A DNA stretch of 64,000 nucleotides. Source: Endotrypanum monterogeii. Taxonomy: Eukaryota; Euglenozoa; Kinetoplastea; Trypanosomatida; Trypanosomatidae. Made by a program: the position numbers and the translations under genes. Position 1 is the first letter of the stretch; every line of letters begins with the position of its first letter. The stretch lies in assembly GCA_000333855.2 (NCBI GenBank), contig CM007341.1, forward strand, positions 1-64,000, read 5' to 3'. The notes beneath the pieces were generated by a model that was given only the letters and a program-made list of their open reading frames with translations, had not been told where the DNA came from and ran no database searches. Positions 48,752-58,200 of the stretch are shown here, piece after piece.

Positions 48752-50974
48752 ATGCGCGCTCTATGCCGTGGTGGTGGCACTTCGGTGTTGGCACTTACTA
48801 GGTGTCAAAAGTTTTGGTCCCTGCAAGCCCTCATGAGCGCCCCATATATGTCTGTGGAGGAACTGCTAGAGCGGGTGCGACGGCAGGCCGTAACGTCATC
48901 GGCTTGGAGTGTCGACTTTAGTGCTGTGCTTGAGCACTGCCCCAACGTTCAGGGAAACAGTCCTATGCCGCAAGTAGAGCTCATTGGCCGTGTGACCGCC
49001 ACTCTCGCCAGCGTTTTGAGTGCCCATGCGTCGCCATCTGTGACGGCACTCAGTGTTACCGTACCCACGCCGGAGGTCGCGGTAGCGGTACGGCATCTTT
49101 GTCGAAGCACTCCCCTCCTGTCCTCGGTAAAATCACTGGAGCTCGTCGTGCACACCGCGGCGGTGGGCGTCCTACCGGAAAACGTTAAGGGCACCGGTGG
49201 GCACGAGGTGACGGCGTTGCTGCGGGAGCTCGCAGCGTTTCAGCGGCGCACTGCTGGTCGATCCTCCTGGACATCACTCAGTGTCCGGTCTTGCGACACA
49301 AGCTCGGTCGGCGGCCCTGCGCTTAACTTGCACGCGCAACCACAACACCAAATAGTGCCGCGACTTTGGGACGACAACATGGTGATTGCTTTGGCAGAGC
49401 TCGTGGCGGCAGCGCCATGGACCGAGGTAGCCGTTCCCTATGCCGACCTAACCCCTTGTAGTCCCCGAGTCCGTCAACGTCTTTGGAAATCGCTCGACAG
49501 CGCCCATGACTCTCTAAGGATTTTAGAGTTGTCTGGGGTGTGCCATGCTCACGAGTTCGTTGCCTCCAGGCAGCTGCGCCACCTCACCCACCTTGTTTCT
49601 CTGGACGTCAGCCACACACAACTCGACGAGGATTCTCTTCAGTGTCTATTGAGGGACGTGCAGGCTGGCATCGGTGGGTGGTGGCTGCTGCAGCACCTGG
49701 GATTGGCGCAGTGTGGGGTGAGCGAAGCTGTCCTGGCGCTACTTCTGAAACAACGCGAGGAACACATGGCAGAAGAGCTACCAATGCTGGAGTCTATAAA
49801 TGTGTCTGGTGTCCACCTGTCGTGTCGCTCCACCTTCGATATGGCAAGATGTCTGATGCCGTGTACGCAGCTACGGCAGCTCCACACTCGCCGCTGCCAT
49901 CTTCAGCCTACGAGTCTTGAGGACATGGCAGCATCTCTCCGGCACGCAACAGGGCTGCACACGTGGACGCTGTGCCTCAATAAGTTTGGTGACGAAGGGG
50001 TTGCGGCACTCATAAAATATGCGCATTGCTGGCCCTCCCTCACAAGTATCGATCTCTCACGTTGTGGACTCACGTGCGCAGGCGTACATGCCCTCAGCCG
50101 CGCGCTCCCTGATTGGAATATGCTGCAGTCGTTGCGACTGGCCGGTAATGACTTGCGTTGGCAGCCCCGGCAGGGATGTGCTTCGTCACCGAGCAGCGCT
50201 GAAGCAGTCGGCGGCCTTTTCGCGTACGACCCGGCCTATATGAAGGGTCATGGCAGCAGCGTCAAAGTACCCACCTCTTACGAGCTTGAGCGCCGCGACC
50301 GGGAGCAAGGTCGGCAGCGCTACAAAGGAACAGAGGAGTTTGCCGAGGAGGCGGTGTCACCTACCCCACCACTGGAGGCCTTTGGGGAAGCGCTTTCCAT
50401 GTGCTCGCAGCTGCGGATTTTGGACCTGAGCGACTGCGCCATGGGGGACGCGCCGTTCGTGCAGTTCACCACACACTTTGCTGGGGCTGCGTTAGAAGAA
50501 CTGCGTCTGACTGCCAACCCACTCTTCGCTACTGTTCCAGCGCTCGATGGACTAGTCGAGGTGCTGTGGCGCGCACCTCAGCTCTCTGTGTTGGACCTCT
50601 CGTTCACTGCACTGGGCGACCTCGGCGTGTCGATGATGTGCGATGGCACGGCTGAAGGAGGTGGCGGTGTGCTCAAGTCCATGAAGGGATTACACACGTT
50701 GCTGATATCTGGCTGCGCCATCGAGTCACTCGGCTGGGAGTCGTTGGCAGCCGCAGTGGGCCAACTCACATCGCTACGCCATATCGCTCTGCATCATAAT
50801 CGCGTGTCAGAGGTAGGGCTTGTGGAGGAGCTGCTGCGAGAGCTTCTCACGGTGTCCTCCATTCAATCGGTGCACCTGCTGGGGTGCGTGACCTCTATCG
50901 AGGCGGCGCGTAGCCTGCAAGACGGTGCCGAGTTTCGTGCCCTGCGCAAGCGTGGTGTGCAGGTGATCCTCTGA
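48752..50974 (+). CDS. Leucine-rich repeat protein, ribonuclease-inhibitor type
   Basis: 740 residues. From about residue 250 to the end there are repeated LRR units of the long RI type (about 28 residues), for example LRILELSGVCHAHEF, LVSLDVSHTQLDEDSLQCLL, LTSIDLSRCGLTCAGVHALS, LQSLRLAGNDLRW, LRILDLSDCAMGD and LSVLDLSFTALGDLGVSMM. A charged, probably disordered insert interrupts the array near residues 480-535 (ELERRDREQGRQRYKGTEE). The N-terminal 250 residues hold weaker helical and LRR-like sequence and no membrane segment. The start MRALCRGGGTSVLALTRC is basic and could be a mitochondrial or other targeting peptide, but that is uncertain. RI-type LRR proteins are binding scaffolds. The partner is unknown. 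The frame continues upstream without ATG. Confidence 0.82.
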   Translation: MRALCRGGGTSVLALTRCQKFWSLQALMSAPYMSVEELLERVRRQAVTSSAWSVDFSAVLEHCPNVQGNSPMPQVELIGRVTATLASVLSAHASPSVTALSVTVPTPEVAVAVRHLCRSTPLLSSVKSLELVVHTAAVGVLPENVKGTGGHEVTALLRELAAFQRRTAGRSSWTSLSVRSCDTSSVGGPALNLHAQPQHQIVPRLWDDNMVIALAELVAAAPWTEVAVPYADLTPCSPRVRQRLWKSLDSAHDSLRILELSGVCHAHEFVASRQLRHLTHLVSLDVSHTQLDEDSLQCLLRDVQAGIGGWWLLQHLGLAQCGVSEAVLALLLKQREEHMAEELPMLESINVSGVHLSCRSTFDMARCLMPCTQLRQLHTRRCHLQPTSLEDMAASLRHATGLHTWTLCLNKFGDEGVAALIKYAHCWPSLTSIDLSRCGLTCAGVHALSRALPDWNMLQSLRLAGNDLRWQPRQGCASSPSSAEAVGGLFAYDPAYMKGHGSSVKVPTSYELERRDREQGRQRYKGTEEFAEEAVSPTPPLEAFGEALSMCSQLRILDLSDCAMGDAPFVQFTTHFAGAALEELRLTANPLFATVPALDGLVEVLWRAPQLSVLDLSFTALGDLGVSMMCDGTAEGGGGVLKSMKGLHTLLISGCAIESLGWESLAAAVGQLTSLRHIALHHNRVSEVGLVEELLRELLTVSSIQSVHLLGCVTSIEAARSLQDGAEFRALRKRGVQVIL

Positions 50975-52121
50975 TCCTCCCAATCGACAACGTGTGCACA
51001 CACAGGAAGAAAAAAAAAGGTGCAAATTGTTATCACCGGTGAAGGGACGTGCTCTCCGCTTGGCCCATATGTGAGTCACTCGACTGGCCTGTGATTTCGA
51101 TGAAAAAAAAAACACAAGCAGGAAGCCATGACAAGCAGCAGCCCGCTCGCACGCTTGCCTGGATGATCACTCTTATGCCCACATTGGTTTGAGTCGCTTT
51201 TTATTTTTTTTTATTTTCAAAAAATTACACATTCCCTATTCCTGCTGAAGTCTTTCTCTAGCTCAACATGCAGTGTTCATCACCAGACGGTCGCCAGGCT
51301 GCGCTTGAGGAAGGTATCTGGTGGTGTCGATAACGGTTTTCTGGATCCATCAGTGTATCATACTAGTGTGGGGCACGCAGTGGTCTATCACCAACGCTGC
51401 ACGCAGCGCCTACGCATTCATCATCAGTGCCCTTGCAGAGGACCCTAGCGCAGATCATCACCACCGCCCTCACCCATCTGAATATTGTCGTAGATTACTG
51501 CGACGCCTTAAGTTTCTTTTGGCTTCCGCTTCGTGCAGGACTTCAGTGGCACGATCAAACTTGATTGTTGATGAACTCTTCGATAACATCTCCTTGCAGA
51601 CGATGTTCATCTGTTCCTCGATTCATGACGGTCTCCAAAACACATGTGCTCCGTACTCGTGTGGCCTGCATCGGAGTCGTGCTGCATCTGCGCCCAGCAA
51701 TATTTTTGCACAACAAGTCAACCACCGGAAGAGCTGCACCGCCGATCTGCCTCTGTGTATGGGGGGGGGGGTATACTACAGCCCACTCGTGCGCCACAAG
51801 GCCCTTTCGTCAGGAGCACCAGGGACCAGGCTAATGCTTTGCCCTGGCTCCCAACGGAGGGTCCTGCTCATCCAGCATCCTCCGATACCTCTCTCCCCTC
51901 TCAAGCTCCTCGGCATGGAAAGTTGTGTGACTCTCCTCACAGTCGCGCATGTCTGATTCTTGCCTGCAGCCAGCACTGTCCTCCTCCCCACCCCACCCCA
52001 CCCCCTCGCCTCCTCCTCACATCAGGAAAAGAGTACACACACACACACATATATATAAATATATACATATTTATATTTATATATTTATATATTTATATAC
52101 AAACACACAAATCACAGCGTG
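50975..52121. other. Intergenic region with AT-rich microsatellite
   Basis: No gene believed. A-runs near 51009 and 51103, T-rich 51198-51215, G10 near 51761-51770. An imperfect CA/TA/TTTATA tract at about 52036-52102 lies directly before the NOP9-like gene. A 211-codon frame at 51321-51956 lacks an ATG at its start and any domain. Confidence 0.5.
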
Positions 52122-54434
52122 ATGCAGTCAAGTGCGCACTGGGGTAAGCGCCCGCGTGAGGGCGATAGCGAGACATCCTTCGTGCGCTTTAGTGAACTTC
52201 CCCCCGGGCAGAAAATGGAGCGTCGGCGGGAGGAGCGCGCAGAGAAAAAGGAGCGGGACCGCACTCTCGGGTACTTTAAGTCAGTTCAGCGTGCTCTGGA
52301 GGAGCATGGCAGCGGCGGTGGTGATGCTGGTGCCCTCACCTCCATCGTGGACGGTTTTTTCTCGGAGCTATTGAAGTTACTGAAGGCGGACTCAACATTT
52401 CACATCCTTCGGAACGGGACGGTGTGTCGTGTCGTAGAGTTGGCCCTGGCCAATGCGTTGCTTCTCCACGTCAAGTCCCTTCTTTATGTGTTTCTCGGGC
52501 ATATTTGCGAGCTGCTCATATCCCCGGTTGCAAGCTACACCTTGGAGACGCTTCTCGCAAGCTTGTCACAAGGTCTGAGCGCTCTCGCCGATACGAGCCC
52601 GGAGGGCCTGGAGACTGAACTCACTGAAGGTGGCGTAGGCATACACACGGGCAGTGGTGTGCCGAGCTCTGCTACGCTGCTGAGCTCCATGGTAGAGGAA
52701 ATGTGTGAGCATGCTGAAGACCTTATCATCCATGACATCGGTGGCCGCGCCTTGCGCTCGGTCATTCTCATGCTGGGTGGACGCCCTATTCGGCAGGCGC
52801 CGCTGCCCGCCCACCCCGTCACTTTCCCACGCGTTCTTGGTACACTGGCAGACGCTGTTATCAAGGCGCTCGAGGAGGGCTACGGTCGCGAGTACCAGAC
52901 TGCGAGCCCAGCAGAAGCGTGGATGGCAGCAGTGCAGGTACCGGCAACGAGCCTGGTCGTTCAGAGTCTCTTGCGTGTGAGTGATGAAGGGTCTGTGGTG
53001 GACCACTGCGTGCGCCAACGTATTGAGCAGCTCTCCTACAAAGGAAAGTCGCTCTTACATCACTTGCTGGTAGACCCGCTGGGCTGTCACGTCTTCCAGA
53101 GCTATCTGCAGGCGCCACCTCCGGCGGTGGTTCTGGCCGAGGGCGACGCCGCTGCCATCTGTGCGAGCGCATCGACAGAGAGTGATACCGACAGCTCTGA
53201 GGAGATGATGGTGCCAGGCGGGGACTCATCCTGCAGCTGGTCACGCGCAGCTGGAACAGTGACTGTTGAGGTAGACAACCTCCTGAAGCCCAGCAGTGAG
53301 CTTGTCGCGCAGACAGGCTACGTACTCCAGGATCTCGTCCTATATGCCCCCACCGCTACACATCTCCGGTGGCTTTGGAGGCGCCTGCTACAGCCGCGAC
53401 TGAGTTGTTTGTTTGACTTGCCGGCTCTGACGCCGGTGCTTGTGCAGTTGGCGAAGCGGTGCGCCTTTGAAGGTGTCGTGCTGTCTCCTCCGGCGTCCCC
53501 AGCACAGATAGCTTCTGCCTCCCAAGCCAACAATGCTGCAGACTCTGTTAATGAGGACGTCAGCCACCACGGCACAACGTTGCCCACCGATGTCCTTACT
53601 ATGCTACGCAAGGAAGTGGCCCAGCATGTGCGGTATTCACCCGTGCCCATTGCCCTCCAGGCAGCGGTGTGCTCGTCTGTGTGTGCGCTGGCGAAACAGC
53701 GGGTTGCGAAGGGGGCGGCCCAGTATTTCCTCGTGGACGCGGCGCTGGGCGAGAAGGGATACGAATTGGCACGCTTCCTACTCCACCTGCACCCAACGGC
53801 ATCCACGGTTTTGCAATACACCCTAGACAAACTGCAGCGCGACGATCTAGTGATCCTGGCGTGTCATCAAAAGGGAAGCCTCTTTGTGCAGCAGTACATT
53901 AAGGTCTCCGCCCTCGTCGTGCCCAAGTCCACGACACCTCACAGTGCAAGCGACAAAGCCTCTCAAGTCAACGGAGGAAAGGGTGCTCAGGCAGCGGCTG
54001 CGGCGAAGGGCCCGCTGATGCGTCTTTTTCGCCGCCTGCAGCCGTCGCTGGGGACGTTGATCTACGACAAGTACGCCGCCTTTATGGTGGAGGGTCTGTA
54101 CGAGGCGGCTGCGATGCCGGTCAAGGAAGCCGTAGTGAAGGCACTGGTGCCCCTTTACCAAGAAATGCACACGCAGAACAGTGGTGTAGCTCCTGCACCG
54201 CCTTCTGACATATCAGCGGGACCGTCAGCAGCTTCTGCAACAGCACATAGCGAGGATGGGGGGAATGCTCAGCAAGCAGCCCCAAGCGCAACCCAGCAGC
54301 GCTTCATCGCGTACAAAGTCATGTCACGGTGCTGCGTGGAGCAGTACGTGCACCGCAGGGACGACTGGACCAAGAGGGCGGAGCGTCAGTGTCACGTGCA
54401 GGACCTTCTGCGTCGTATGTTGCTGAACGAGTAG
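52122..54434 (+). CDS. NOP9-like Pumilio-repeat protein
   Basis: 770 residues. A basic N-terminus (GKRPREGD; MERRREERAEKKERDR) resembling a nucleolar signal is followed by Pumilio-type helical repeats over most of the protein, for example DIGGRALRSVILML, ATSLVVQSLLRVS, HHLLVDPLGCHVFQSYL, HPTASTVLQYTLDKL, CHQKGSLFVQQYI and YDKYAAFMVEGLYEAA. Acidic or Ser/Ala-rich loops interrupt the array (about residues 345-370, 455-485 and 685-725). The layout is that of NOP9, a U-shaped PUF-like protein that binds 18S rRNA precursors near the 3' end and controls cleavage at site D. Trypanosomatids have several nucleolar PUFs, so another PUF family member is the alternative. It ends RRMLLNE. The ATG at 52122 follows the AT-rich tract directly. 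Confidence 0.75.
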   Translation: MQSSAHWGKRPREGDSETSFVRFSELPPGQKMERRREERAEKKERDRTLGYFKSVQRALEEHGSGGGDAGALTSIVDGFFSELLKLLKADSTFHILRNGTVCRVVELALANALLLHVKSLLYVFLGHICELLISPVASYTLETLLASLSQGLSALADTSPEGLETELTEGGVGIHTGSGVPSSATLLSSMVEEMCEHAEDLIIHDIGGRALRSVILMLGGRPIRQAPLPAHPVTFPRVLGTLADAVIKALEEGYGREYQTASPAEAWMAAVQVPATSLVVQSLLRVSDEGSVVDHCVRQRIEQLSYKGKSLLHHLLVDPLGCHVFQSYLQAPPPAVVLAEGDAAAICASASTESDTDSSEEMMVPGGDSSCSWSRAAGTVTVEVDNLLKPSSELVAQTGYVLQDLVLYAPTATHLRWLWRRLLQPRLSCLFDLPALTPVLVQLAKRCAFEGVVLSPPASPAQIASASQANNAADSVNEDVSHHGTTLPTDVLTMLRKEVAQHVRYSPVPIALQAAVCSSVCALAKQRVAKGAAQYFLVDAALGEKGYELARFLLHLHPTASTVLQYTLDKLQRDDLVILACHQKGSLFVQQYIKVSALVVPKSTTPHSASDKASQVNGGKGAQAAAAAKGPLMRLFRRLQPSLGTLIYDKYAAFMVEGLYEAAAMPVKEAVVKALVPLYQEMHTQNSGVAPAPPSDISAGPSAASATAHSEDGGNAQQAAPSATQQRFIAYKVMSRCCVEQYVHRRDDWTKRAERQCHVQDLLRRMLLNE

Positions 54435-55228
54435 CGGGCGCTGTTTTATTATTATTGGGGAGGGGGGGAAGTGAACGGGAGCGCTCGGGTGGTAAAGTAA
54501 TGCAGCGGTGGCCGTCGCACCGGTAGGGAGAAGGAGGGCCGCGATGGCCCCTCACAAACCTCTAGCATCTCCCTCCCTCCTACGCATTGACTTTTTTTTT
54601 TTTTGCGGTGGAATGAAGACTCGGGACTCCCCACTTTTTTTTTCTGTGATTGTAATAACACTTGTTCGATTAAAATACGTAACACTCCACAAGTAACGCC
54701 CCCACATACAACTAAAGCGAAGGGAAAACAGTGCGTAAATCCCAGGCTGAGGAACGATAGAGGCGCGAAGCAAGTTGTGTGCATGTCATCATAACACACC
54801 TTTTCCTAGCGCTCTATAGACGTCGTGAAAGACTCTCGGAGGCTCGATAGATCAGAACCACACAGGTGTGCGACAGCTCTGCCCCGGTCATGCAGTGTTA
54901 CTTATACACGCACATAGACACCGTCATACGAAGCGAGTCACTTGTATTTGCATGACTATGTCCACTGCCATGCAAACGCATGCCTCTAGCGCATCCCTCC
55001 TTTCCTCCCTCTTCCCAACCGTTGCTTGCTTTTCTACTACACAAAATATCTCTGCCAACACATGCATTGGCAGCCAGAGCCCCCGCCACCTACTCACCCC
55101 CCCCCACCCACCCACTCACCTCCCCCCCCCTCCTCTCCACACACGGGTAGATCTGCACGCAGACATCAAAACCAGAGAGGCGCACCGAGGCCACGCGCGT
55201 GCATCAGTAAGACGTTGTCTAGAGCAGG
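54435..55228. other. Intergenic region
   Basis: No gene seen. T13 at about 54592-54604, T10 near 54636-54645, a pyrimidine stretch 54990-55040, and C-rich runs at 55098-55132. An AG two bases before the next ATG (GCAGG) is one candidate acceptor. Confidence 0.45.
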
Positions 55229-58200
55229 ATGACGTCGTCAACAGTGCTACCCTCGCTGGGCTCGGTGAAAGAAAGCAGTAGCACTCCCTACGCAACTGCC
55301 GCCCCACTGGGTACCACCGACCGCGCCATGGACTATGTAGAACTCTACCGCCGATTTTGCTCGGAGGCGGGCTGCAAACCGAACTCAGCGTTTATCCGCT
55401 CCATCGAGGAGCACGGTGGTCACTTCAGCCTCGAGCGACTAAACCTCGGTAGTAACTATCTCGGTCCTAAGGGGCTTCGACCAGTGCTGCGGATGATCGA
55501 ACTGTGCGAAACAATTGTCTCGATCAACCTTGAAAAGAATGGCATCGACAATGACGCGGTTATGGACCTCTGTAACGTTCTTCAGCGCCACGTCAGCGTA
55601 GCCTCGGTCAACTTAAGCCACAACCCCATTTCCGTTGCGGGGGGCAAACGGTTGCTGCAGATGGTAGAAGAAAATCCTCGCATCACAAATCTACTTTTAA
55701 GGGGAACCGACATATTCGAGGGGTTGCAGAGTCGTATTCGCATGGCACTGCAGCAAAACATCGCTTTTCAGAAAAGCTCTGGACCGCAGATGGAGGCGAA
55801 CAAAGAGGTGACAAGCTTTGCTGCCACCGTCGGTGCAACAAGAGGTCTGTCAACGCCGCCGCCGGAGTACCGGCGCGCTGCCACTGCACAGGGCTCAACG
55901 CTGCCTGCCGTACCGCCCCCCAGAGCCTCCTTGCAGGCTATTCATGGCTCTTGTAGTGCCGAGAAGACAACCGCCGCAGACGGCCTCTCTCAGGGGGGTG
56001 CCGCAGCATTTAACAGCGCGGCGTCACGACGCAGTGCAGCCAATGGGTCATCGAGTTCCTACAGCGGTTTTTCCTACACCACGCCCACCGCCACACCAGA
56101 GGCGTTGTCACGACACACGTGGCAGGAAGCAACATTTGGCAGGTCCCAGACGCGCCAACTGCTTCCCGCGGTCGCCTCGATGGAGCAAAAGACCTTCCCG
56201 CTGAACAAGGTGAACGATCTCAAAACCCTCTTTGCGGAGCGGGCGCGGCTGCACATGGAAATCAGCCGAGGGGAGGCCAGTCGGCGCGCCTATGAGGCGC
56301 GACAGGAACTGCTGGCGCTGGAGACTTACAGCCGGCCCACCGGTGCCACTGCCAGTCGTACACAGCCGCGCACATACCCCGGAGCTGGGGCACCTACGTC
56401 TGTGCTGGCCTTATTGCCTGATGTGGAGAATGAAGGCAGTCAGGCAACGCTGAACCCCACCGCTTCCCATGAAATGGGAGCATCAGCTGCGTCAGAACTC
56501 AGTGATAATGCCCACGCAGAGGCTCCGTTCTGCTCTCCGTCTGCGACAAATGTGTGCAGGAGTGACTCCCCGGCCTCGGTTACAGGCATCAGTGTGCGGT
56601 CTGCTGAGGAGAATATTGGGGGTGGGACAGCTGACCATGACCCGGCAGAGAAAAATGCCGCGCACACTATCGATGATGTAATGAGTCCGGCGTGTATGAT
56701 GCTTTTGACCACCGAGGAACAGTTTACGGTTCTGTTCGACCAAGGCTGTCGCGAGTACATGAACCGCAATTTGGATGCGGCGTACATGGCTTGGAACGAG
56801 GCGATGCGGATAGCAGTGAAGGAGGGGCAGCGGGAGTGGATGGCGGTGGTAGCGAGCAACCTGCAGCGGCTAAGCTACGAGCTACTGATCGAGGAAGGGG
56901 CCTCACACCTCGAGCATGGAGAACTGGAGAAGGCCGGCGACACGTTCAAACTCGCGCACGACGTGGCCGTGAAGGCCAAAAACGCAGCGTGGGAGAGGGA
57001 GGTTCACACGGCACAGGAAAACGTCCAGAAGGCACTTTTCCACCGCTGTCATGAGGCGGCCCTTCTTCTCTTTCTCCGCGCACAGAAAGACATGAGGGCT
57101 GGTAGCGCAGCCACGACGGTGACGGAAGACGATTACTTCTTTCTGCCCGGGACTGAGGAGATGGTGCGACACACCGCCGCCTTCGTGCGGGAGTGGTCGT
57201 GCCTGCTGCTCCTGAAGGAAGCGGTCGGCATGTGGGTGGAGGCGACTCGGGTGATGACACGGCTGCGAAAATTGGCCTCTGCAACGCTGAAGGAGTCTCT
57301 AGAGGAGACCCTATCGCACGTCGCCGCCTTCATCGTTGAGCATCACTTCAACACGACATCGCCGGCGGGTCTGACGTGGTTCGGCACGGACGCCTACCTC
57401 TATCACGAGTGCATCCTTCTCAGCGAGGTGTGGAGCGATATTGTTGCGTATAGTGAACAGAATCTCTCCCATGGACTGTTGAGTGCCGTCTGTGCGGCCC
57501 AGTTGGGGGAGCTGTACGTGGCCACCTTCCAGCTTCCACAAGCCCTCGTGCAGCTAAAGAAGGTGGTCGCCTACGGCCGAAGGAACCGATGCGCTGTGCT
57601 TGAGGCGACAGGGCTGACACTGTGCGCTCGTGTGCACCTTCAGCGATCCGACTACGGACTTGCCGAGTCGGCACTCGAGGAGGCCCTGCAGCTATGGGCT
57701 GTGTTGCAACGTGATGCAGAGGCTACGGGACCGGATGATGACCGCAGCGCCGGTGTGCCACATAATTTCATTGCGAATCTAATGGACACCTCTGCATTCA
57801 CAGCCGGCGAAACCACTGCAGCACCTCTTAAGACGGAGGAGGCACGCGAGGCAACGACCATCTCGCCTTTGAATACCACTGTCATCGAGTCCAACAGGCT
57901 GGACGAGGCGAATGATACCACTGGTCGCTTCCACAGCGCAACCCCCTTCCGTGTGGAGAAGCATCTCCCTCCAGACGCAGTGGCCGTACTGGCCAGAGTC
58001 TGCCGGCACTACAGGGTGTACCTACTGGTTCACACCTACCGCTACAGCGCCGCACTCGAGGCTCTGGAGAGCAGCCTCAACGAGGACTACAGCGATACCC
58101 TGCGCGAGAAGCTCGGGCTCAACTTCAACACGAGCCCTTCCCTCAATGAGATTGCCGCGGTCGCTGGTGTACTGAAGACGCCACTCGTCTACTACACCTT

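Noticed and set aside
51321..51956. 211-codon plus-strand frame between the LRR and NOP9-like genes
   Set aside because: It starts at GTG, not ATG, contains no recognisable domain and translates a G-run. Codon use does not resemble the neighbours.
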